NCBI GenBank assembly: GCA_030604585.1
Contig: JAUVVP010000130.1
Coordinates: 1 to 6,225 of the forward strand
Origin: Planctomycetota bacterium
Lineage (GTDB): Bacteria > Planctomycetota > Brocadiia > SM23-32
Direction: 5' to 3'
DNA: 6,225 nt
Below, piece after piece: positions 1 to 5,167 of the stretch (position 1 is the first letter of the stretch; each line of letters starts with the position of its first letter). A program made the translations under genes and the position numbers. A model generated the notes under the pieces. That model ran no database searches. It was not told the origin of the DNA and worked only from the letters and a program-made list of their open reading frames with translations.

Positions 1-19
1 CGGTGGCGCCGCACCGCGC

Positions 20-51
20 GCAGGCTAGCCGGCACGGGAACCGGTGCCTGC
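20..51. repeat. Inverted repeat downstream of the alanine dehydrogenase-like gene
   Basis: The arms GCAGGC (20-25) and GCCTGC (46-51) are perfect complements. An alternative inner pairing joins GGCAC (31-35) with GTGCC (44-48). A perfect 12-bp palindrome, GCAGGCGCCTGC, follows at 80-91, and GGGAACCGGT occurs twice (36-45 and 99-108). All of this lies just past the stop of the leftward gene, so it could help end that transcript. No T-run follows on the minus strand, so a standard intrinsic terminator is not shown. The window edge hides what lies beyond. Confidence 0.3.
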
Positions 52-107
52 GACCCTCCCGGTCCCGTCCGCCGTTGCTGCAGGCGCCTGCCCGCGTAGG
101 GAACCGG

Positions 108-1109
108 TCAGTCTCCGGCCAGGAAGTCTACGGTCTGAAGGCTTGCCCGCGCGTGGGCGTCTGATGTCAGGCGGCGGTAGACGTGCGCGGCGCAGGCAAC
201 GTCCTGTATGGCCAGGCCCGTCGAATCGAACACCGTTATCTCATCGGGCGACTGGCGGCCCGGCCGCTTGCCGGTGACCACTTCGCCGATCTCCGCGTGG
301 ATGTCGTCACGAGCTATCAGGCCCTGGGAGACGGCCACGTTGATCTCGCCGCCGTGCGCGGCCTGTTCCCAGTTGTCCACCACCACCTTGGCCGCCTGGA
401 GGATGGCGCTCTCCAGTTCCTGCTTGCCCGGCGCGTCGGCCCCGATGGCATTGATGTGCGTGCCGGGACGCACGTAGTCCTTCATGATCAGGGGCTCGCG
501 AACGGGAGTCAGGGTCGTGACTATGTCGGCGGCGCTGACGGCATCCGCCAGCGGGGCGGCGGACGCCTCCACGTTATAGGTGGCGGCGCTTCCCCGCGCG
601 AACGCCTCCGCCCTGTCCGCGTCCACGTCGCAGGCCAGGACCTTCCGGATGTTGGGCATGGTCGTCATGAGGGCGGCCAGTTGCGTGGCAGCCTGCCGCC
701 CGGCGCCCACGAAACAGGCAACGGCCGAGTCCCGGCGGGCCAGGTACTTGGCGGCGATCCCTCCGGCGGCGCCCGTGCGCATGGCCGTCAGATAGGTCCC
801 GTCCATGATTGCAAGGGGGAAGCCCGTGTCCGGGTCGAAGACGGTCACCGTGGCCATCACGGTCGGCAGCTCTTCGTTGAGCGGGTGCACGTTGACGTTC
901 TTGACCGCCGCCAGGCCCACGTCCGCCAGGTAGGCGGGCATGCAGCGCAGGTCGCCCCGCTCGAAGCGCAGGTAGGACTTGGGGGGCATCTGAGCCCTGC
1001 CCTCTCCATAGGCCACAAACGCCGCCTCCACGGCCCGCACGGCATCGGCCATGGAGAGCGCCTTCTGCACGTCGGCGCGGGTCAGCAGGTAAGTGACGGT
1101 GCTTGCCAT
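108..1109 (-). CDS. Ornithine cyclodeaminase/mu-crystallin family protein, probable archaeal-type L-alanine dehydrogenase
   Basis: This 333-residue protein has full family length. Enzymes of this family use NAD(H) on amino or imino acids: ornithine cyclodeaminase makes proline from ornithine, and the archaeal-type alanine dehydrogenase interconverts alanine and pyruvate with ammonia. Visible features are the MPPKSYLRFE segment (41-50, with R48), the substrate-site lysine K70 in AVKNVNVHP, R111 in the AMRTGAAGGIAAKYLAR stretch, the Rossmann loop GAGRQA (135-140), D161 ending the second Rossmann strand, INAIGADAPGKQEL with the presumed catalytic D225, HGGEINVAV (252-260), and DSTGLAIQDVA (295-305). 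From memory, the last four resemble archaeal alanine dehydrogenase more than proline-forming cyclodeaminases, so I favour alanine or imino acid reduction, though the substrate is not proven. There is no signal peptide, so the protein is cytoplasmic. The ATG sits 6 nt after GGAGGG (1116-1121, minus strand). It is divergent from the GH4 operon and may share control with it. Confidence 0.93.
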   Translation of the reverse strand: MASTVTYLLTRADVQKALSMADAVRAVEAAFVAYGEGRAQMPPKSYLRFERGDLRCMPAYLADVGLAAVKNVNVHPLNEELPTVMATVTVFDPDTGFPLAIMDGTYLTAMRTGAAGGIAAKYLARRDSAVACFVGAGRQAATQLAALMTTMPNIRKVLACDVDADRAEAFARGSAATYNVEASAAPLADAVSAADIVTTLTPVREPLIMKDYVRPGTHINAIGADAPGKQELESAILQAAKVVVDNWEQAAHGGEINVAVSQGLIARDDIHAEIGEVVTGKRPGRQSPDEITVFDSTGLAIQDVACAAHVYRRLTSDAHARASLQTVDFLAGD

Positions 1110-1239
1110 GCCACGCCCTCCGCTGCCCAGGATGTGTTCGAGACGGCCGGGCCCGCCCGCCGGGGTTCCGTCTCAGTCGGTCCGCACCTCGCGACCTGTT
1201 GTTCCGCCGGCTTCGAAATGGCCGGCTATTGCCTGCCGG

Positions 1240-1252
1240 CCTGGGACCCAGG
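1240..1252. promoter_or_regulatory. 13-bp palindrome, operator candidate for the leftward gene
   Basis: CCTGGG-A-CCCAGG is a perfect 6-bp inverted repeat around one central base. It lies just downstream of the leftward -10 box at 1265-1270, at about +6 to +18 of the predicted transcript. A repressor bound there would block the promoter, and as RNA it could form only a hairpin too tight to be stable. GCCGGC occurs three times just beside it (1206-1211, 1221-1226, 1235-1240). The regulator is unknown and the role is inferred from position. Confidence 0.4.
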
Positions 1253-1264
1253 ATCGGAGAGGAC

Positions 1265-1293
1265 ATCATAGGACACGGGCCTGCGCTCTGCAA
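1265..1293 (-). promoter_or_regulatory. Leftward sigma70-type promoter candidate
   Basis: Read on the minus strand, TTGCAG (1293-1288) is followed after exactly 17 bp by TATGAT (1270-1265). The -10 matches the consensus at five of six positions and the -35 at three of six. The predicted start near 1258 would give a leader of about 150 nt ahead of the ATG at 1109. It is the best leftward promoter I can see in this intergenic region. Whether this organism's main sigma factor uses such boxes is assumed. Confidence 0.5.
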
Positions 1294-1352
1294 GCTATGC
1301 GACCTTGCGCCGGCGTCGCTGAACGGCGCCCTGACGCTGCCAATGGATGCAT

Positions 1353-1382
1353 TTGACTGCCGCGCAGTCAAGGTGATAGGTT
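1353..1382 (+). promoter_or_regulatory. 19-bp inverted repeat overlapping a rightward -35 box; operator/promoter candidate for the GH4 operon
   Basis: TTGACTGC-CGC-GCAGTCAA (1353-1371) has perfect 8-bp arms around 3 bp. Its left arm contains TTGACT, five of six matches to a -35 box. The matching -10 is weak: ATAGGT at 1376-1381 with a 17-bp spacer, or TAGGTT at 1377-1382 with 18 bp. A dimeric regulator on the repeat would cover the -35 and spacer, which is typical repressor geometry. The predicted start near 1388 gives a leader of about 80 nt before the GH4 ATG. I cannot name the regulator. Confidence 0.5.
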
Positions 1383-1413
1383 GCGCCGGCCGATGCGGGA
1401 CTCCGCTCCGGCG

Positions 1414-1435
1414 GCAGGCGGGCGCCTGCGCCCGC
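1414..1435 (+). promoter_or_regulatory. Two overlapping, mutually exclusive hairpins in the GH4 leader
   Basis: Hairpin A pairs GCAGGCG (1414-1420) with CGCCTGC (1423-1429) across GG. Hairpin B pairs GCGGGCGC (1418-1425) with GCGCCCGC (1428-1435) across CT. The arms overlap, so only one can form at a time, and both loops must open by a base pair or more to be sterically possible. They end 17 nt before the Shine-Dalgarno AGGGGAGG (1453-1460). They could be a DNA operator or a leader structure. GGCGCCTGC also occurs at 83-91, past the alanine dehydrogenase-like gene. Confidence 0.3.
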
Positions 1436-1466
1436 AGGACAGGACGGATGTCAGGGGAGGTCGGAA

Positions 1467-2819
1467 ATGGCGAAGGCCGTCAAGCTGGCGATAATCGGCG
1501 CGGGAAGCGCGCAGTTCTCAATCGACATGGTGCGCGACATATGCCTGGCGGAGGACCTGGCGGGCAGTGAGGTCGCGCTGATGGACATTGACGAGGGACG
1601 GCTCGAGATGGTGCTGGAGGTCGCCCGCCGCTATGCGGCCGAGATGGGCGCAGACCTGCGCATCGAGAAGACCATGGAGCGGGAGGTCGCCCTGCGCGAC
1701 GCCGACTTCGTCCTCAATACCGCAATGCCCGGCGGCCATGACCTGACGGAGACCGAGCGCTCGCTGACCGAGCGGCACGGCTACTACCGCGGCGTGCACC
1801 CGGCCAACCGCTACAGGTGCCTGGACCTGATGATGGAGGTGGCACGCGACATCGAGCGGCTCTGCCCGGAGGCCTGGCTCATTCAGTCCGGCAACCCCGT
1901 CTTCGACGGCTGCACGCTGATGACGCGCCGGACCGGCGTCAAGGTCATCGGCCTCTGCCACGGCCACTACGGCTACCACGAGATAGTGCGCATGCTCGGG
2001 CTGGAGCTCGACCACGTGACCTTCGAGGCGCCGGGCTTCAACCACTGCATCTGGATGACGCACTTCCGCTACAAGGGCGAAGACGCCTACCCCCTGATTG
2101 ACCGCTGGATCGACGAAGAGTCCGAGAAGTACTGGGAGACGTACCACCCACACTACGGCCAGACGCAGATGTCGCCGGCCGCCATCCACATGTACAAGTT
2201 CTACGGGCTGATGCCCATCGGGGACGCGCCGCGCGCGCTGTGGAGCGACGTGTGGTGGTATCAGTTGAGCCCGGAGTCCAAGAAGCGCTGGTGGGGGCCC
2301 GAGGGCGGCTTCGACTCGGCGGAGGGCTGGGAGCTGTATTTGGCGGACCTGGAGCGCAACCTCGGCCGCATCCGCGAAGTGGCCCAGGACCCGCAGCGGC
2401 GGGCCACGGACGTGTTCCCTCCCGAGAAGAGCGGCGAACAGGTCGTCCCGATCATCAACTCGTTGGTCAACGACCGGCCGGGCGAGTACCAGGTGAACGT
2501 GCCGAACCGCGGCGCGCTGGCAGGCATCCCGGACGACGTGGTCGTGGAGGTGCCGGCCATCATTGACGGCAAGGGCATCCGCCCGCTTGCCGTGGGCGCC
2601 TTGCCGGAGCGCATCATGCTCGGCGTGATGTGGCCGCGTTGGCTACAGATGGAGCGGGGCCTGGCCGCCTACCTGACCGGCGACCGGCGATACCTGATGC
2701 AGAGCCTGCTGCACGACCATCGCACGCGCACCTGGGAGCAGGCCGAGGAAGTGCTGGGGGCGCTGATGGCCATGCCGCACAACGCGCAGCCGGCGCGGCA
2801 CTTCGGGCTCAAGGCATGA
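1467..2819 (+). CDS. Glycoside hydrolase family 4 enzyme (alpha-galactosidase/alpha-glucuronidase type)
   Basis: This 450-residue protein has normal family length. GH4 enzymes are cytoplasmic, need NAD+ and a divalent metal, and cleave glycosides by transiently oxidising C3 of the sugar. Visible features are the Rossmann loop GAGSAQF (11-17), D40 of the MDID segment ending the second strand, the sugar-site NP pair in SGNPV (141-145), the metal-ligand cysteine C164 in GLCHG, and the metal-ligand histidine H193 in GFNHCIW. C164 and H193 are 29 residues apart, as in characterised GH4 enzymes. VNVPNRGALAGIPDDVVVEVPA (343-364) is the usual C-terminal signature. From memory, the triplet after the metal cysteine tracks specificity, and Cys-His-Gly is linked to alpha-glucuronidases, so that is one candidate substrate class. 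The usual S/H-E-Y segment with the catalytic base tyrosine is replaced by WSDVWWY (259-265). No signal peptide is present. The ATG lies 6 nt after AGGGGAGG. It is first in an operon with the dehydrogenase at 2864. Confidence 0.93.
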   Translation: MAKAVKLAIIGAGSAQFSIDMVRDICLAEDLAGSEVALMDIDEGRLEMVLEVARRYAAEMGADLRIEKTMEREVALRDADFVLNTAMPGGHDLTETERSLTERHGYYRGVHPANRYRCLDLMMEVARDIERLCPEAWLIQSGNPVFDGCTLMTRRTGVKVIGLCHGHYGYHEIVRMLGLELDHVTFEAPGFNHCIWMTHFRYKGEDAYPLIDRWIDEESEKYWETYHPHYGQTQMSPAAIHMYKFYGLMPIGDAPRALWSDVWWYQLSPESKKRWWGPEGGFDSAEGWELYLADLERNLGRIREVAQDPQRRATDVFPPEKSGEQVVPIINSLVNDRPGEYQVNVPNRGALAGIPDDVVVEVPAIIDGKGIRPLAVGALPERIMLGVMWPRWLQMERGLAAYLTGDRRYLMQSLLHDHRTRTWEQAEEVLGALMAMPHNAQPARHFGLKA

Positions 2820-2850
2820 GGGCAGGCCGACCACGTGCGGGCCGAAGGGC

Positions 2851-2857
2851 AAAGGAG
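2851..2857 (+). promoter_or_regulatory. Shine-Dalgarno site fixing the dehydrogenase start
   Basis: AAAGGAG ends 6 nt before the ATG at 2864. The reading frame is open upstream to an ATG at 2630, but that would add 78 residues lying inside the GH4 gene, of the Ala/Gly/Arg-rich kind seen in shadow frames. The dehydrogenase homology begins just after 2864, so the site supports the shorter start. Confidence 0.75.
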
Positions 2858-2863
2858 TCCAGG

Positions 2864-3919
2864 ATGAACGCAGAGTCCATGATGGCGGTGGTGAAGGCGC
2901 GGCCGGAGCCGGGCTATGACTACACCAGCGTCCCCAGGCCGCAGCCGAAACCGGACGAAGTGCTCGTGCGCATCGAAAGGGCCGCCATCTGCGGGACGGA
3001 CATACTGCTGTACAAGTGGGACCCCCTGGCGCAGTCACTCATCAAGGAGCTGCCGTTCATCCCGGGGCACGAGTGCTGCGCAGAGGTGATGGAGGTCGGC
3101 GCGGCGGTGCGCAGCATCAGCCCCGGCGCCACAGTCTGCGCGGAGACCCACATACCGTGCGGCGGTTGCTACCAGTGCACCCATGGCCTTCCGCACATCT
3201 GCAAGAACCTGGTCCTTTTCGGCCACCACGTCAACGGCTGCTTTGCGGAATACGCGGTCGTCCCGGCAAAGGCGGTCTACTGCCTCACGACGGGGTTGCC
3301 GGCGGAGACGGCCTGCCTGCTGGAGCCGTTCGGCGTCTCCCTGCGGGGCGTGCAGGAGGCCGCGCCGGAGGGCAAGGCACTGCTGGTGAACGGCTGCGGG
3401 CCGATCGGCCTATTCGCCATCGCCATCGCCGTTCGCTCGGGCGCGGCCAGGATCATCGCGGCCGAGGTGAACCCCCATCGCCTGAAGCTGGCCGAGACGA
3501 TGGGCGCGCACGTTACCGTAGACGCCCGCCAGGCCGACGTTCGCCAGGCGGTGCTGGACCAGACGGGCGGCGACGGCGCCGGTTGCGTCATCGAGGCATC
3601 CGGCGCGGTCGGGGCGGTGGCCACCTGCCTTTCCTGCCTGCGCAAGGGCGGCCGGATCGTGATACTGGGCAACCCCAAGGGGCCGGTGGAGATCCGCGAC
3701 GTCATGCCCGACCTGATGCACAAGGAGCTGACGCTCAGGACCCTCCACGGGCGGCGCATGTACGAGACCTGGGAACAGGTGGAGGCCCTGCTGGCCGACG
3801 GCATCGTGGACATCGCGCCCGTCCTGACGCACACATTCCCGATGGGCCGCATTGCTGAGGCCATGGCGGCGATCCTATCGGGGGAGGCGTGCAAGGTCGA
3901 ACTGGACCCGCGGGCCTGA
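2864..3919 (+). CDS. Zinc-dependent medium-chain dehydrogenase, threonine 3-dehydrogenase/sorbitol dehydrogenase-like
   Basis: This 351-residue enzyme oxidises an alcohol with NAD+ and zinc. The catalytic zinc ligands are C43 (AICGTD), H69 and E70 (PGHE). The structural zinc site is C99, C102, C105 and C113, with the 3-3-8 spacing of E. coli Tdh. The nucleotide loop GCGPIG is at 177-182, and E201 after the second strand favours NAD over NADP. The backbone resembles Tdh closely in ICGTDxxxYxWD, in GCFAEY (125-130), and in the GRRMYETW segment (296-303) continuing through the PVLTHTF region. Two Tdh catalytic positions differ: the charge-relay histidine (H43 in E. coli) is L48, and D148 is E154 as in polyol dehydrogenases. 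Threonine is therefore uncertain as substrate, and a polyol, sugar acid or sugar released by the upstream hydrolase is equally plausible. It is 44 bp downstream of GH4 with no promoter or terminator seen between them, so the two are probably co-transcribed. Structured DNA follows its stop. Confidence 0.92.
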   Translation: MNAESMMAVVKARPEPGYDYTSVPRPQPKPDEVLVRIERAAICGTDILLYKWDPLAQSLIKELPFIPGHECCAEVMEVGAAVRSISPGATVCAETHIPCGGCYQCTHGLPHICKNLVLFGHHVNGCFAEYAVVPAKAVYCLTTGLPAETACLLEPFGVSLRGVQEAAPEGKALLVNGCGPIGLFAIAIAVRSGAARIIAAEVNPHRLKLAETMGAHVTVDARQADVRQAVLDQTGGDGAGCVIEASGAVGAVATCLSCLRKGGRIVILGNPKGPVEIRDVMPDLMHKELTLRTLHGRRMYETWEQVEALLADGIVDIAPVLTHTFPMGRIAEAMAAILSGEACKVELDPRA

Positions 3920-3929
3920 GCCGGACAAG

Positions 3930-4042
3930 TCACCGGCGAGGCCGCCGAGAACGCAGAGACCAGCCAAGGAACATGTCAGAAGGAGCTTTTTCGTCTCGGC
4001 GCTCTCGGCGCTTGCCCGCCTCTGGCGGACACTCAGCGGTGA
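3930..4042. repeat. Large imperfect inverted repeat with a nested hairpin in the right arm
   Basis: The left arm is 3930-3960. Its complement matches 3993-4010 at 16 of 18 positions and 4032-4042 at 9 of 11. Between these two right-arm blocks lie 21 extra bases (4011-4031) holding their own hairpin, CCGCC-TCT-GGCGG (4016-4028). The right arm also has a perfect 9-bp tandem repeat, CTCGGCGCT (3995-4003, 4004-4012). The wording (GAGAACGCAGAG on one side, CTCAGCGGTGA on the other) recalls dispersed intergenic repeats of the CTCTGCG/CGCAGAG type that I remember from several bacterial phyla. That link is from memory. The sequence TCTGTTTT (4043-4050) follows, so it may also end the rightward operon. 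Confidence 0.55.
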
Positions 4043-4070
4043 TCTGTTTTCGTTGCGCTCTCCAAGAACA

Positions 4071-4111
4071 GCGGCCCGCGCACGCTAATCCGCCGCGTGC
4101 CGTCGGGCCGC
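4071..4111. terminator. Strong stem-loop between convergent genes, possible bidirectional terminator
   Basis: GCGGCCCG (4071-4078) pairs perfectly with CGGGCCGC (4104-4111). Inside it GCACGC (4080-4085) pairs with GCGTGC (4095-4100), leaving a 9-nt loop and a small 1/3-nt internal bulge. This makes 14 base pairs, nearly all G:C. It sits between the rightward dehydrogenase and the leftward PEP-CTERM gene. Neither side has a clear U-run, so factor-independent termination is unproven. It may work with the neighbouring repeats or protect transcript ends. Confidence 0.45.
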
Positions 4112-4144
4112 TATCGATCTGCTAACGCTTTGATTGCCAGTGAC

Positions 4145-4161
4145 CGCGGCCACGGGCCGCG
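4145..4161 (-). terminator. Hairpin just past the PEP-CTERM stop codon
   Basis: CGCGGCC (4145-4151) and GGCCGCG (4155-4161) form a 7-bp all-G:C stem with the 3-nt loop ACG, beginning 4 nt after the TAA of the leftward gene. The following minus-strand sequence is not T-rich. Position favours a 3'-end structure or terminator, and the missing T-run lowers confidence. Confidence 0.4.
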
Positions 4162-4165
4162 TCCT

Positions 4166-4849
4166 TTAGCGCTTCCTCCTCCGCAGCCGTGTCAGCCCGA
4201 TCCCGGCCAGGCCGATCCCCAGCAGCGTCAGGGTCGCCGGCTCGGGAATGACGCCGTTGCCGTTTCCGGGCGTCGCACTGCCGAACGTGATGTTGTCGAA
4301 GCCGATCTGGTCGACGACGCCAGCGAAATCGACTGACATGGCAATGCCCGCGAACGCGACGCCGATCGGCAGCAGCGGGCTGAACTGCCCGGTCGGGTCG
4401 GGCGCACCGCCGGTGGGCGTCAGCGGCAACGGCAGGGTCGCCAGGATGGCTCCCGTAGCGTTCAGGCCGCTGTAGACGCTGACCGACCCGGGGTTGTTGA
4501 TGGCCGTGTAGAAGAACGAAAACCCCGTGGTGAACCCGGCAGCAACGTTCATCGTGGCAGCGGTCCCGCCCAGGAAGAACAGGACGGTGTCGGGCGAGGG
4601 CTCCCCGCCGAAGTTGCCGCTCCCCCCGGCATCGCCGTCAATGAGCGCAAGGGAATTGGCCGAGAAGCCGATCCCGAAGTTGGGTCCCGGACCGCTGCCG
4701 AATCCCCCGAGCCCCCCGCTGTAGAAGCTCTGCACCGGCTCGAAATCTGCCAGCCCCTCGAAGTCCAACACGATGACGACCGCATCGGCCGGGCCGGCTG
4801 AGATGCACAGCGCGATGGCGACAAGGGGTTTACGAATCCAGTTCCTCAC
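4166..4849 (-). CDS. PEP-CTERM sorting-domain protein, exported
   Basis: With the GTG start chosen here the protein has 227 residues. Its C-terminus is a textbook PEP-CTERM signal: IPEPATLTLL, a hydrophobic segment, then the basic tail RLRRRKR. Such signals are recognised by an exosortase, which moves the protein to the cell surface or exopolysaccharide layer. The N-terminus is a signal peptide: basic RNWIRK, a hydrophobic core PLVAIALCISAG, and a likely cut after ADA. The mature part is rich in Gly, Ser, Asn, Phe and Pro, with few charges and alternating beta-type segments, including DFEGLADF early and DQIGFDNITFG late. This suggests a secreted beta-sandwich, but I cannot name a function. 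The start is uncertain: GTG at 4849 gives a standard signal peptide, while TTG at 4876 adds nine residues. Neither has a strong Shine-Dalgarno, and no ATG is available in frame at this end. No exosortase gene is in the window. Confidence 0.88.
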   Translation of the reverse strand: MRNWIRKPLVAIALCISAGPADAVVIVLDFEGLADFEPVQSFYSGGLGGFGSGPGPNFGIGFSANSLALIDGDAGGSGNFGGEPSPDTVLFFLGGTAATMNVAAGFTTGFSFFYTAINNPGSVSVYSGLNATGAILATLPLPLTPTGGAPDPTGQFSPLLPIGVAFAGIAMSVDFAGVVDQIGFDNITFGSATPGNGNGVIPEPATLTLLGIGLAGIGLTRLRRRKR

Positions 4850-4968
4850 GATTTGGGCCCGGCTTGGGCGCAGCAACGGACCCCGCCGCTGCGGTGCGGA
4901 CGTTCAGGGAATTCAACACGTTCAGCGGCCCAACAGGCCGGTCGTCAGAGGCGCTTGTCCAGTGGGCG

Positions 4969-4997
4969 CTTACAACACGCCCGGCAGCGTTTGGCAA
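4969..4997 (-). promoter_or_regulatory. Leftward promoter candidate for the PEP-CTERM gene
   Basis: Read on the minus strand, TTGCCA (4997-4992) matches five of six -35 bases. After a 17-bp spacer comes TGTAAG (4974-4969), matching four of six -10 bases. The predicted start near 4962 leaves a leader of about 85-115 nt, depending on the translation start. That leader contains a short CGGCC/GGCCG hairpin (4926-4940) and the direct repeat ACGTTCAG (4900-4907, 4918-4925). Confidence 0.45.
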
Positions 4998-5011
4998 AAA
5001 GGACGGTTTCC

Positions 5012-5026
5012 GGCGTTCTGAACGCC
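5012..5026 (-). terminator. Small hairpin followed at a distance by a T-run, weak terminator candidate
   Basis: GGCGTT and AACGCC pair across a 3-nt loop. On the minus strand TTTTT (5000-4996) follows after 11 nt, too far for a normal intrinsic terminator. The hairpin lies about 140 bp downstream of the 120-residue gene and just before the PEP-CTERM promoter candidate, a sensible place to insulate the two. Confidence 0.25.
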
Positions 5027-5167
5027 CAAGAAGCTCCGCGGACGGGCAGGTACGAGGGGCCGAAGGTCGGCGTGGCGAACGGAAAGGAATGAACGCGCGG
5101 CCTGCTGTGCGGGGCCGGCGGCAAGCCACGCCCATGACGCCGGAGCAGGCCAATCAGCCGGGGGGCC

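Noticed and set aside
183..1271. 362-residue rightward open frame opposite the alanine dehydrogenase-like gene
   Set aside because: It is rich in Gly, Arg, His and Val, has no family motif, and lies antisense to a gene with full-length clear motifs. Long antisense frames are common in GC-rich DNA.
1110..1466. Riboswitch in the divergent intergenic region
   Set aside because: The palindromes are short and I see no conserved aptamer core of a known class.
1518..2189. 223-residue leftward open frame inside the GH4 gene
   Set aside because: It is antisense to the strong GH4 signatures, with shadow-type composition and no motif.
2630..2863. N-terminal extension of the dehydrogenase into the GH4 gene
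   Set aside because: The extra 78 residues are Ala/Gly/Arg-rich and unlike the family, and a good Shine-Dalgarno supports ATG 2864.
3016..3858. 280-residue rightward frame overlapping the dehydrogenase
   Set aside because: Arg/Gly/Pro-rich shadow of a gene whose zinc and NAD motifs are all in the other frame.
3277..3933. 218-residue leftward frame opposite the dehydrogenase
   Set aside because: Antisense shadow with Ser/Arg/Pro-rich composition and no recognisable domain.
3930..4012. CRISPR-like array from the repeated CTCGGCGCT units
   Set aside because: There are only two adjacent 9-bp units without spacers, and no cas genes.
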